A stretch of 64,000 nucleotides of DNA from Chlorogloeopsis sp038404745 (lineage in GTDB: Bacteria; Cyanobacteriota; Cyanobacteriia; Cyanobacteriales; Nostocaceae), in contig NZ_JAYKTT020000068.1 of NCBI RefSeq assembly GCF_038404745.2, positions 1-64,000 on the forward strand, given 5' to 3'. The translations under genes and the position numbers were made by a program. The notes under the pieces are model-generated. The model did no database searches and had not been told where the DNA came from. It saw only the letters and a list, made by a program, of their open reading frames with translations. Of the stretch, positions 25,586-34,071 are shown piece by piece. The number at the start of each line of letters is the position of its first letter. Within the stretch, counting starts at the first letter, position 1.

Positions 25586-26059
25586 TTAACTAACAGGAAT
25601 TTCTGATGGCTTTTTCTTTGAACGGCGGGTGAATCTGCGTCCCATTTCATCAATCACCCCGTCTAATCCCATCACGTCACCACTGGCTTTAGCATAGCTG
25701 TAAACTGCCAGTGCTGCTGCATATGCTTCACTCCCAGTTGTCATCCAAGTATCGTCTACTAATTCTTGTAGTTGTGTGAGAGATAGCAATATGGGATATA
25801 ACGCTTCGTACAATTCAATATCACGGCGCATTTCCTCAACATCAAAAGAACGAGGGAGAAAATTAGGATTTTGTGTCGCTACCTCTAAGGCTTTGCTGAC
25901 AAAAGCCCGACTTTTATCTCCCATTTTTAACATTGAACGCCGCTCCTCAGTAGTCAAATCAACCAAAAACGGTAACTTTTCTTTGATAGTCGCGATCGCC
26001 TGCATCACCATTTCCCTGTCTGCTTTGGAAATATTGGCACTGATGCTTTTTGTTGTCAT
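25586..26059 (-). CDS. 157-residue protein; N-terminal module shared with the TPR ATPase next door
   Basis: I recognise this as a recurrent cyanobacterial hypothetical protein without a known function. Residues 10-66 (ADREMVMQAIATIKEKLPFL to KALEVATQNPNF) align with the N-terminus of the TPR ATPase upstream (SDKEVVIQAITTIRERLPLL to KALEVAMQNPNF) with no gap up to LP. The remainder is helical (LYEALYPILLSLTQLQELVD) and ends in a basic tail (GRRFTRRSKKK). Shared N-terminal helical modules in neighbouring genes often mark homotypic adaptor domains. ATG at 26059 gives the same distance to the shared motif as in the neighbour. Confidence 0.75.
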   Translation of the reverse strand: MTTKSISANISKADREMVMQAIATIKEKLPFLVDLTTEERRSMLKMGDKSRAFVSKALEVATQNPNFLPRSFDVEEMRRDIELYEALYPILLSLTQLQELVDDTWMTTGSEAYAAALAVYSYAKASGDVMGLDGVIDEMGRRFTRRSKKKPSEIPVS

Positions 26060-26079
26060 ATAAATTACTCAATCTAAAT

Positions 26080-26122
26080 CTTTAATTTCAGTGTTCCCAA
26101 AATTAGAAAAGCGATCGCTAAA
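26080..26122 (-). promoter_or_regulatory. 5' leader homologous to that of the TPR ATPase gene
   Basis: AGTGTTCCCAAA followed by AAAAGCGATCGCTAAA lies about 21 bp upstream of the start codon. The same words in the same order occur at 30227-30270, about 24 bp upstream of the TPR ATPase start. The HIP1 octamer is part of the match. It may hold a shared control signal or simply record a recent duplication. Confidence 0.55.
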
Positions 26123-26155
26123 TAGGGGCTAGGGGCTAGAGAATATTTAAAGTAG

Positions 26156-26296
26156 AGCCAGAGGCTCTAGTTATTGTTACCAGGTGAACCTGGTAACAAG
26201 GATAACGAGGGTTTGTGGGCTGCTGCTTGGTGGCTGTTTGTATTGTAGAGACGCGTACACCGCAGGGGTTCCCGTAGGGTAATTTCGCGTCTCTAC
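26156..26296. repeat. Group of three interspersed hairpins, possible terminator of the TPR ATPase gene
   Basis: GAGCCAGAGGCTC (26156-26168) is a small palindrome. TTGTTACCAGGT (26174-26185), a 2-base spacer, then its exact complement to 26199 form a 12-bp stem. GTAGAGACGCG (26245-26255) and CGCGTCTCTAC (26286-26296) form an 11-bp stem. All three are repeat types common in Nostocales spacers. The last ends 5 bp from the TPR ATPase stop codon. Confidence 0.6.
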
Positions 26297-26300
26297 TCCA

Positions 26301-29300
26301 TCAATTAAAAGCAGACTGTAACAGTTGGCGCATAAACTTAGCCTGGAGATGTTCGGGGAATACAGTCAAAAAATTATCCAAGTCATGAATAGCTTCACGG
26401 ATATGCTCTAAAGATGCACCTTTAGATATGGCGTATCGATATAAGTTTTCTACGGTTGGATAATACTGAACTGCCAAATAGTAAAGGGCTAAATTAAAGG
26501 TATTGCGCCAGTCTTGAGGATTATCTTGGTAACGTTGTTTAGCAAGCTTAATGGCTGAGGCTAAGTCAGTTCGTGCTTTACTTGTTTCGTTCAGGGTTTG
26601 GTAGGCTAAAGCGCGTAAATACATATACCAATCATTGCTGGTATTTAATTGGATCGCGCGATCGAGATCTGCTAAAGCCTCGTTATGGCGTTTGAGTAGC
26701 AAATAAGTGTAACCGCGCCCAGCTAATGCATACTCGTAATGTTGTTTTGAACTAACTTCCAGAGCGCGCTCAAAGTCGCTGAGAGCTTCGTTATAATTCT
26801 CCATCCGGCAATAGATAGCTCCTCGCCCAGCTAATGCCCAGCCGTTATTATGATCTATCTCAATGGCACGATCAAAGTCTTTGAGAGCTGCGGTGTAACG
26901 GTTCATCCCTCGGTATGTGTAACCTCTCCCAACCCAAGCTTTGCCATTATTGGAGTCTAGTTCAATGGCACGATCAAAGTCTTTGAGAGCTTCAGTGTAA
27001 TTATTAATTGTCCAGTAAGCATAACCTCTTGCTGCTATGGCTTTATCATTCATCGGATCGATTTCTAGGGCGCGGTTAAATTCTGTGAGGGCTTGATCGT
27101 AGCGCCCCATCAATTGGTAAGCCTCGCCCCGGCAAACAATTGCCCAGGTGTAATTAGGATCGAGGCTCAAAGCATGGTTAAAATCATTGAGAGCCTTAGA
27201 ATAGTTCCCAATCAATTGATAAATTTCACCGCGACAGGCAATTAACCAAGTGTCTTGGGGTTTAAATTCGATTGCTCGTTTAAATTCTTTGAGGGCTTGA
27301 TCGTAATGTCCCATTAATTGATATGTTTTACCTCGACTGCTGATAGCTTGGGTGCAATTAGGATTGAGTTCTAGCGCACGCTCAAAGTCTTGGAGAGCTT
27401 CTTCGTACTGTCTCATCAATTGGTAAATTTCACCCCGGCTAGTAATTGCCCAAGTATTGTTGGGGTTAAGGGAAATAGCACGATTAAAATCTTTGAGGGC
27501 TTTGTCATAGTTTCCCATCAATTGATAAGTCTCACCCCGGTTAATAATTGCTCCAATGTCATAGGTATCTAAAGCGATCGCCAAATCGAAGTCTTGCACT
27601 GCTTGAGCATAATCTTCGATGCGGCGATAAGTTTGCCCTCGTTGAACGATCGCCCATTTGTTGGTAGGCTCTAGTTGAATGACGCGATCAAAATCGAGAA
27701 TCGCTTCTACGTGATACTCCATTAACTTATATGTTGTACCTCGCAAGACAAGGGCTTGGGTTTGTTCTGGCTCTACCTTGAGAACATGGTTAAAGTCTTG
27801 CACCGCTTCGTCATAGCGCTCTTGCAAGTAATATGCTGTACCCCGCAGTAAGATTACTTTGATATCGTCTGGCTCTAATGCCAGGAAGCGATCAAAATCT
27901 TGAATAGCTTGGGAATAGCGTTCAAGCAAGTAGTATCCAATTCCTCGGAGGGCAATTGCCCCGTTTTGTTGTAAGTCATTTTCCAGAACACAATCAAAGT
28001 CTTGGATTGCTTCTTCGTAGCGTTGCATCAACAAATTGTTATACCCCCGCTGCATTCTGCCCCACATGTAATTTGGGTTAATCGCAATAGCACGATCAAA
28101 GTCTTGAATTGCTTCTTGATAGTGCTTCATCAAGTGGTAGGTATAACCTCGTTGGGCGATCGCCTGAATATTTAGGGGTTCAAAGAAAATTATCTGATCA
28201 AAGTTTTTGATCGCCTCCGAGTAACGCTCCGATTCAGCATAAATAGAACCTCGTAGTAAATTTGCTAAGTTGACTGTAGAGTCGAGAGCAGTAGCTTGTT
28301 TAAAGTTTTTGAGGGCTTCTTCATCACGTTTGGTAACATGATATATCGCACCCCGAAAGCTAAAAGCTAAAGCTCGGCACTTAGCATCTAGCTTCCCCTG
28401 ATCGATGAGTGAACTCAGCATTTCGATCGTGGTTTCATAATCATCCTCTTTTAAGGCTTTTAGCCCTTTGAGTAGCTTTTCACCCCAACGCTGAACTTCT
28501 AGGGCATCAGCATCTCTGCCAACCTGAATGATTGTTTCTGCCCAAGTCAAAGCAAAATCATATTGGTGCTGAACAGCTGTCAAAAATCCATTTAAAGCTA
28601 AAGACAAGTTCTTTTGCGTGGATTGGCACAAGCGGTGATACAAGACATTGAGTTTGTGATTTTGCCAAGTCGCATCACACCACTTTTGCTGTTCGTCTAA
28701 TTGCAAGTTATTTGCCAGAGCATCGTAGTAGTCTGCCAATTTTCCCTGCGAATCTGCCCAAGCTTGTGCTGAAGAAAGACGCTTGTGACGTAACATCAAA
28801 GTCTTGGCAGCATCATGAAATACCCAGCCGTGAGGATGTGCTTCCACAAATGGCAATTGTTTGAGCCATGCTAAAAGTTCATCTGCCTCTTGTTCACCAC
28901 GCAACTGCACGAGCACTTCCCGGTGCAAATACCGAGGCATTGCAGCGCTCATAACTCCTTGCCGTTGTTTTGGCTCTATCCATTTTAAAAAGCGTTCTAT
29001 CACTAAGCCGTTAGCATCACCAGCTTGGCTTGGATCTTGAGGAGCTTCAGCAGCAAGAGTTGCTACCAATAAGGGTAAGCGTTCAGACAGACGGAGAATA
29101 ACATCAATTGTCTGGGCGTCATTAATGCCTTTGTGATTTAGATATAGTCTGGCTTCGTTTTCAGTCAAAGGTTCCAAACCAAGACGCTGGATTGAATCTT
29201 CGTAGCACGCCCAATAATTCTGATTTAACTCCTGCCGACCAGCAATCACTAGTAATATATTGGGTGGTACGTCACCATAGCAACCATCCAAAATTTCTCT

Positions 29301-30203
29301 GAGCCAGCCATCTAAAAATCCCTCTGTGCGATCGTAAGTATCAAAAAACAGAGCCAAATCGGAATTTTCTGCTATCTGCCATAACTCCTCTAAAAATAAA
29401 GGTGTTAACACGGCAACAGGTTCTTGCAACAAGCGTCGTTTGTCTTGATTGTGGATTTTTCTAGCAAGATAGGATGCCCATTCTGTCTGTATTGCTTCGA
29501 TATCTTGATCCACGTATTCCAAAACAAGCTGAGTACGAGGAATTTGTAGCTGTAAATATATATCTCCTTTCGGCACAGTTCCCCTTAAAAAAGCCGAAAA
29601 ATTCTGGGGAGCTTCAGTATCAGTTACTAATTCTTGTTGTGTATTTTGGTAAGCTTGGTAACGTTCGTTAAATTTGGTTAATTGACAACCTTGTTGTTCT
29701 AGCTGTTTTGCCAAATAAGCCATTACTGCCGGAATGTTAGTTTCCGAGTCGTTTGTATAAGCGGTGAGGAATTTTGCATTCTCAGCAATTTGACGAAACT
29801 GCCGCAATAACGAGGTTTTTCCTACACCACCCTGACCAAAAACATTGAAGATAAAGTTATGTTGATGATCAGCAAACGGCAATTCTAAATTGCGGCGAAA
29901 TAGAGCGATTTGTTCTTCCCGCCCCACGAAACTTGATTGTTGGCGTTGTTTGAGAATCTGTTGCAGAGTCTGGCGCTTTTGGGGTAGTTTGCTGCAAGAC
30001 ACAAAATTCGGATTTTGCATTGCCACCTCTAAAGCCTTATTGACTAACTCCTGATTTTTCTCCTCATCTTCTGGTAAGTATTTACACTGCGGCTCAGTAA
30101 CATCAATTAATAGTGGCAATCTTTCCCGAATAGTAGTAATAGCCTGTATAACCACTTCTTTGTCACTTAAGGAAAGAGGTGAATTTACATAATCGTCTGT
30201 CAC
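26301..30203 (-). CDS. STAND-like P-loop ATPase with 18 tetratricopeptide repeats
   Basis: From GTG 30203 the protein has 1300 residues. Residues 1-65 are the module shared with the 157-residue neighbour. A FVGREEQI motif precedes a P-loop ATPase with GQGGVGKTS (Walker A) and a winged-helix-like region. A C-terminal half holds 18 consecutive 34-residue TPRs, each with a RGxxYxxxxxYxxAxxDFxx pattern, then a short helical end. I prefer GTG 30203 because it aligns residue for residue with the 157-residue protein. The longer frame to 30368 begins in a low-complexity spacer. STAND proteins of this build signal on ligand binding; the trigger and effector are unknown. Confidence 0.85.
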   Translation of the reverse strand: MTDDYVNSPLSLSDKEVVIQAITTIRERLPLLIDVTEPQCKYLPEDEEKNQELVNKALEVAMQNPNFVSCSKLPQKRQTLQQILKQRQQSSFVGREEQIALFRRNLELPFADHQHNFIFNVFGQGGVGKTSLLRQFRQIAENAKFLTAYTNDSETNIPAVMAYLAKQLEQQGCQLTKFNERYQAYQNTQQELVTDTEAPQNFSAFLRGTVPKGDIYLQLQIPRTQLVLEYVDQDIEAIQTEWASYLARKIHNQDKRRLLQEPVAVLTPLFLEELWQIAENSDLALFFDTYDRTEGFLDGWLREILDGCYGDVPPNILLVIAGRQELNQNYWACYEDSIQRLGLEPLTENEARLYLNHKGINDAQTIDVILRLSERLPLLVATLAAEAPQDPSQAGDANGLVIERFLKWIEPKQRQGVMSAAMPRYLHREVLVQLRGEQEADELLAWLKQLPFVEAHPHGWVFHDAAKTLMLRHKRLSSAQAWADSQGKLADYYDALANNLQLDEQQKWCDATWQNHKLNVLYHRLCQSTQKNLSLALNGFLTAVQHQYDFALTWAETIIQVGRDADALEVQRWGEKLLKGLKALKEDDYETTIEMLSSLIDQGKLDAKCRALAFSFRGAIYHVTKRDEEALKNFKQATALDSTVNLANLLRGSIYAESERYSEAIKNFDQIIFFEPLNIQAIAQRGYTYHLMKHYQEAIQDFDRAIAINPNYMWGRMQRGYNNLLMQRYEEAIQDFDCVLENDLQQNGAIALRGIGYYLLERYSQAIQDFDRFLALEPDDIKVILLRGTAYYLQERYDEAVQDFNHVLKVEPEQTQALVLRGTTYKLMEYHVEAILDFDRVIQLEPTNKWAIVQRGQTYRRIEDYAQAVQDFDLAIALDTYDIGAIINRGETYQLMGNYDKALKDFNRAISLNPNNTWAITSRGEIYQLMRQYEEALQDFERALELNPNCTQAISSRGKTYQLMGHYDQALKEFKRAIEFKPQDTWLIACRGEIYQLIGNYSKALNDFNHALSLDPNYTWAIVCRGEAYQLMGRYDQALTEFNRALEIDPMNDKAIAARGYAYWTINNYTEALKDFDRAIELDSNNGKAWVGRGYTYRGMNRYTAALKDFDRAIEIDHNNGWALAGRGAIYCRMENYNEALSDFERALEVSSKQHYEYALAGRGYTYLLLKRHNEALADLDRAIQLNTSNDWYMYLRALAYQTLNETSKARTDLASAIKLAKQRYQDNPQDWRNTFNLALYYLAVQYYPTVENLYRYAISKGASLEHIREAIHDLDNFLTVFPEHLQAKFMRQLLQSAFN

Positions 30204-30226
30204 TTTTGACACTCCCTCAATACACT

Positions 30227-30270
30227 CTTTAATAGAGTGTTCCCAAAGAAACAAAAAGGCGATCGCTAAA
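30227..30270 (-). promoter_or_regulatory. 5' leader homologous to that of the 157-residue protein gene
   Basis: AGTGTTCCCAAA, then AAAAAGGCGATCGCTAAA, matching 26080-26122 (see there). It adjoins a low-complexity purine tract. Confidence 0.5.
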
Positions 30271-30441
30271 CCGAATATTCTCCGAGGAAATGATGAAGAT
30301 AAGATAAAGGGGACTGGGAAAAGGACGCGGGGAGGTGGAGACGCAAAGACAAGGATAATAATCATCACCCACTCTCCCCATCTTCCCTATCTCCCTCCTC
30401 TTCCTAATTCCTAGTAGCCCCTAGTCCCTAGCCTCTAGCCC

Positions 30442-30831
30442 CTAAAATACCGCAATACAATCAATCTCAACCAACACATCCTTAGGTAAACGAGATACCT
30501 GTACGCAGGCTCGTGCTGGTGCTGTAGCCTCGTCAAAATACTTAGCATAAATAGCATTCATCGCTGCGAAATCATTCATGTCAGCTAAGAATACAGTTGT
30601 TTTGACTACATCCTCAAACTTTGCCCCAGCCGCAGCTAAAATCGCCTGCAAATTAGCCATTACTTGTTCTGTCTGCTTAGTCACATCTCCTGTGCCGACA
30701 ATGCCACCCGTCTTTGGATCGAGCGCAATTTGTCCAGCTACAAACATCATTTGACCAGAAGCAACAATAGCTTGATTGTAGGGGCCGACTGGTGCAGGTG
30801 CTTGTTCAGTGTTTATTACTTTTTTATTCAT
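30442..30831 (-). CDS. ridA: RidA-type enamine/imine deaminase
   Basis: The 129-residue protein has the whole RidA fold and signatures: APAPVGPYNQAI at the N-terminus (with the Tyr that contacts substrate), FVAGQIALDP, the central FLADMNDFAAMN, and the C-terminal RACVQVSRLPKDVLVEIDCIA. The conserved active-site Arg is present in ARACVQVSRL. The enzyme hydrolyses reactive enamine/imine intermediates such as 2-aminoacrylate made by PLP enzymes, protecting metabolism. The protein works as a trimer in the cytosol. ATG at 30831. It is probably monocistronic, lying 130 bp from the neighbouring NUDIX gene. Confidence 0.95.
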   Translation of the reverse strand: MNKKVINTEQAPAPVGPYNQAIVASGQMMFVAGQIALDPKTGGIVGTGDVTKQTEQVMANLQAILAAAGAKFEDVVKTTVFLADMNDFAAMNAIYAKYFDEATAPARACVQVSRLPKDVLVEIDCIAVF

Positions 30832-30959
30832 TGGTTGTCCCTGTGTTTTATTTTTACCAAAAGAGGGGCTAGGGGCTAGGGACTAGGAGCTAGGGAACAG
30901 GGTATTTACATTCCCCGTGTCCCCTCGTCCTTGCGTCTTTGTGTCCTCTTCCCAATCGC

Positions 30960-31385
30960 CTACCTCGGACGTATCCCATAGTGCCGATATCGCCAATAAT
31001 CTTGGAGAATGCGATCGTGGTCAAAACATAAATTAGTAGGTATGCACCAAGGCTCAAAAATTCCAATATCCTTGGCGTCATCTCCTGCTTTTGCTTCTCC
31101 TTTTGCTGTGGCTAAAAAAACAATACTGATCGTGTGCTTGCGGCGATCGCGATTCGGATCGGAATACACGTGTAATTGTTCTATCAACTCCACTTGCAAA
31201 CCCGTTTCTTCCGTGGCTTCGCGCTGGGCTGCGGCTTCCACAGTTTCGCCATAATCTACAAAACCACCGGGAATTGCCCAACCCAAAGGCGGATTATGTC
31301 TCTGAATTAACACTATTGGTCGATGAGGACGGTCAACCAATTCGATGATGATATCAACAGTCGGAACAGGATTTTGATGATTCAT
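30960..31385 (-). CDS. NUDIX hydrolase
   Basis: A complete NUDIX box is present: GGFVDYGE followed by REATEETGL. The preceding RPIVLIQRHNPPLGWAIPGG is typical of the ADP-ribose or NADH pyrophosphatase type. No further substrate signature is clear, so ADP-ribose is only a guess. I start at ATG 31385 (MNHQNPVPTVDIIIELVD). The open frame goes back to 31532, but that extension overlaps the divergent malQ start and is not homologous to the family. The gene is divergent from malQ, with about 105 bp between the start codons. Confidence 0.88.
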   Translation of the reverse strand: MNHQNPVPTVDIIIELVDRPHRPIVLIQRHNPPLGWAIPGGFVDYGETVEAAAQREATEETGLQVELIEQLHVYSDPNRDRRKHTISIVFLATAKGEAKAGDDAKDIGIFEPWCIPTNLCFDHDRILQDYWRYRHYGIRPR

Positions 31386-31491
31386 AAAACACCATTTTTG
31401 CATTAAGTCTGGTGATTCAGTTAGCTGAAAGCAGACGTCTGTTCCGTGGTAAATTCGTTGGGATATCTTCCTCCTACAGTTCAGGTTAATT

Positions 31492-33003
31492 ATGCATCCT
31501 TTGAGAGCTAGTGGTATTTTGTTGCATCCCACTTGTTTTCCCAGTCACTACGGAATAGGAGATTTGGGAACATGGGCTTATCGTTTTATTGATTTTCTCC
31601 AAGAAAGTAACCAACAATATTGGCAAGTATTGCCTTTGGGACCAACTGGTTACGGTAATTCTCCTTATATGTCATACTCGGCTATGGCAGGAAACCCTCT
31701 ATTAATTAGCCCAGAAAAGCTGCGCGATGAAGGGTTGCTGGAGGAAGAGGATTTTGCAAATTTACCAGCATTTCCTACAGGAAAGGTAGATTACCAGCTA
31801 GCTGTAGCAGCTAAAACTCCTCTGTTGAAAAAAGCCTGCGCCAACTTTAAGAGCCATGCTACACCAGAACAACAGCATGCATTCGCCAATTTTTGCCAAA
31901 CTAAAGCCTATTGGTTGGATGATTACGCTTTGTTTATGGCACTCAAGGATGCGCAAGCTAGCCCAAGTTGGCACACATGGGAACCGGAAATTGCCAAGCG
32001 CCACGATAAAGCAATGGAGGCAGCGCGGCTGCTGCTGGCTGGAGCAATTTTTTACCATAAATTTACTCAATACGAGTTTTTCCGCCAATGGTCAGAATTG
32101 AAGCAGTATGCCAATCAGCGGAATATTTATATAATTGGTGATATTCCTATTTATGTGGCTCATGACAGTGCAGATGTTTGGGCGCATCCTGATATCTTTT
32201 GCCTAGATCAACAGACAGGTGAAGTGGATTTGATGGCGGGAGTTCCACCAGATTACTTTAGCGCTACCGGTCAGTTGTGGGGCAACCCGGTTTACAATTG
32301 GGAAACTTTGCAAAAACAAGACTTTAGCTGGTGGATTCAGCGATTTGAAGCGATGCTGGATTACGTCGATATTATTCGCATCGATCATTTCCGGGGATTT
32401 GAATCTTATTGGGCTGTACCAAAAGGCGAAGAAACAGCTATTAATGGAGAGTGGGTGAAAGCGCCTGGAGAAGAGTTATTTGAGACAATAAAACAAAAGC
32501 TGGGTAAACTGCCAGTCTTGGCTGAAGATTTAGGTACGATCACCCCAGAGGTAGAAGCACTGCGAGACAAGTTTGAATTTCCAGGGATGAAAATTTTGCA
32601 GTTTGCTTTTGGCTCCGATTCTGCTAACCCCTACTTACCCTTTAACTACCAACGTAATGCAGTCGTTTACAGCGGCACTCACGATAATGACACTACTGTA
32701 GGTTGGTTCAATCAAGCGTCAGATTGGGAAAAGCAAAATTTATCACTTTATTTAGGTTGCTTCAGCCCGGATGGCATCCACTGGGATTTAATTCGTCTGG
32801 CTTTGAGTTCGATCGCTAATCTGGCAATTCTTCCTTTGCAAGATATTCTCGGTTTGGGAACTGAGGCACGGATGAATTTTCCCAGCAAAGCGGAGGGCAA
32901 TTGGGAATGGCGTTATGAAGCAGAGGCTTTGACTCAAGAGTCAGCCTGGAAGCTGAAAGCTTTAACCACATTATACGGACGTGTCCCGCAACCAAAGTCA
33001 TAA
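31492..33003 (+). CDS. malQ: 4-alpha-glucanotransferase (amylomaltase)
   Basis: The 503-residue glycoside hydrolase family 77 enzyme is intact from RASGILLHPTCFPSHYGIGD at the N-terminus. It shows the family phrases WQVLPLGPTGYGNSPY, VDIIRIDHFRGFESYW (catalytic Asp nucleophile), PVLAEDLGTITPEV (acid/base Glu) and YSGTHDNDTTVGW. It transfers glucan chains between maltodextrins and should act in glycogen or starch turnover in the cytosol. Length is as expected. The gene is transcribed alone and is followed by a hairpin repeat at 33096-33162. Confidence 0.96.
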   Translation: MHPLRASGILLHPTCFPSHYGIGDLGTWAYRFIDFLQESNQQYWQVLPLGPTGYGNSPYMSYSAMAGNPLLISPEKLRDEGLLEEEDFANLPAFPTGKVDYQLAVAAKTPLLKKACANFKSHATPEQQHAFANFCQTKAYWLDDYALFMALKDAQASPSWHTWEPEIAKRHDKAMEAARLLLAGAIFYHKFTQYEFFRQWSELKQYANQRNIYIIGDIPIYVAHDSADVWAHPDIFCLDQQTGEVDLMAGVPPDYFSATGQLWGNPVYNWETLQKQDFSWWIQRFEAMLDYVDIIRIDHFRGFESYWAVPKGEETAINGEWVKAPGEELFETIKQKLGKLPVLAEDLGTITPEVEALRDKFEFPGMKILQFAFGSDSANPYLPFNYQRNAVVYSGTHDNDTTVGWFNQASDWEKQNLSLYLGCFSPDGIHWDLIRLALSSIANLAILPLQDILGLGTEARMNFPSKAEGNWEWRYEAEALTQESAWKLKALTTLYGRVPQPKS

Positions 33004-33095
33004 GTTTTGAGTTATCAGTGTTGAGTTATAAATAAACTCAACACTTACATCTTGATATAAATTAAAACAGCAAGCAAAAATCATGTTTTAGAAAT

Positions 33096-33162
33096 CGACC
33101 ACAGATAAACACAGATACACACGGATGATTTATCTGTGTTTATCTGTGTCCATCTGTGGTCG
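33096..33162. repeat. Long interspersed hairpin, possible malQ terminator
   Basis: CGACCACAGAT at the left and ATCTGTGGTCG at the right pair perfectly. Between them, repeated ACACAGAT and ATCTGTGT words can pair in several registers. No T-run follows. It belongs to a known style of cyanobacterial dispersed repeat, and it may end malQ or rodZ transcription. Confidence 0.65.
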
Positions 33163-33248
33163 TTATACCTAAAATTGGATTTTACAATCAATCTATAATT
33201 TGGTACGACTAAAGGTGAGTTAGGCTAATTCACATTAGAACAATTCAA

Positions 33249-34046
33249 CTATGACCTTGTGTTGGCAGCGATCGTAAATTCTTTTTGTTTGCCTGGCTCT
33301 CCCAATTGCTTGGCTTTTTGACGGTTGACACTTACCAATACGCCTCCAGCATTATCAGTTCTCACTGTTAATTGCTCTTGGGCTTGCCAATTGCCACGAA
33401 AGCCCTGTGGTAGTTCACCTTCGTACTCGACTTTACCATCGACTCTAACCTGAATCCAGGATTTCTCTGTCAAGATCACACCAATCTGCAACTGTTGTTC
33501 TTCATTACTTGTAATCTCACTGACTGACTGAAGATGTTGCTGGGCATTTTGCGATCGTGAATCTAAAACGGCTTCTACATCTGGCTGTTGCTGAGTTTTA
33601 TCGGCTGTTTGTAGTGCGTTGGGATTCAATAACCGAGACAAGCCAATCACAGAAGATAAAATCACAAATACATAAATAAGGTAAAGATGAATTGGACGTA
33701 ATTCACTAATTGTCGTAGTCTTTAAAGCAGGCCTAGTAATGATTTTGTTGATGTTAACCGGGAAGTGACTAGCAAATTCTGTACCATCAAAGCCCAATGC
33801 ATCGGCATATTGTCGAATCAACCCTTGAATGTAGATTGGCTCTGGAAGTTCTTTTAAATTACCTTCTTCAATTGCTTGCAATAGCCGCCGAGGAACTTTT
33901 GTCAGTACAACCATTTCCTCTAGTGATAAACCTTTTTCCTGGCGTGAGGCACTCAGTTGCCCACCTATGGCTGCTAACTTTTCGGCTTGCTGGCGCTCGT
34001 CAACTGAAGGTGTAGACTTATGCTTATTCCTTCTAAACCACTTCAT
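33249..34046 (-). CDS. RodZ-like membrane protein (HTH plus DUF4115)
   Basis: The 265-residue protein has a cytoplasmic Xre-type helix-turn-helix (about 25-95, with LSASRQEKGLSLEEMVVLTK), one membrane segment (about 118-138, HLYLIYVFVILSSVIGLSRL) and a C-terminal periplasmic DUF4115 domain (SWIQVRVDGKVEYEGELPQG). RodZ links MreB to the cell-wall elongation machinery. The basic start MKWFRRNKHK is typical of the cytoplasmic end. The gene starts 25 bp after the pseudouridine synthase gene on the same strand, so the two are probably cotranscribed. Functional identity with RodZ is inferred from architecture. Confidence 0.85.
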   Translation of the reverse strand: MKWFRRNKHKSTPSVDERQQAEKLAAIGGQLSASRQEKGLSLEEMVVLTKVPRRLLQAIEEGNLKELPEPIYIQGLIRQYADALGFDGTEFASHFPVNINKIITRPALKTTTISELRPIHLYLIYVFVILSSVIGLSRLLNPNALQTADKTQQQPDVEAVLDSRSQNAQQHLQSVSEITSNEEQQLQIGVILTEKSWIQVRVDGKVEYEGELPQGFRGNWQAQEQLTVRTDNAGGVLVSVNRQKAKQLGEPGKQKEFTIAANTRS

Positions 34047-34071
34047 TGGCTGTTATGCTCCTTGGATCTAG

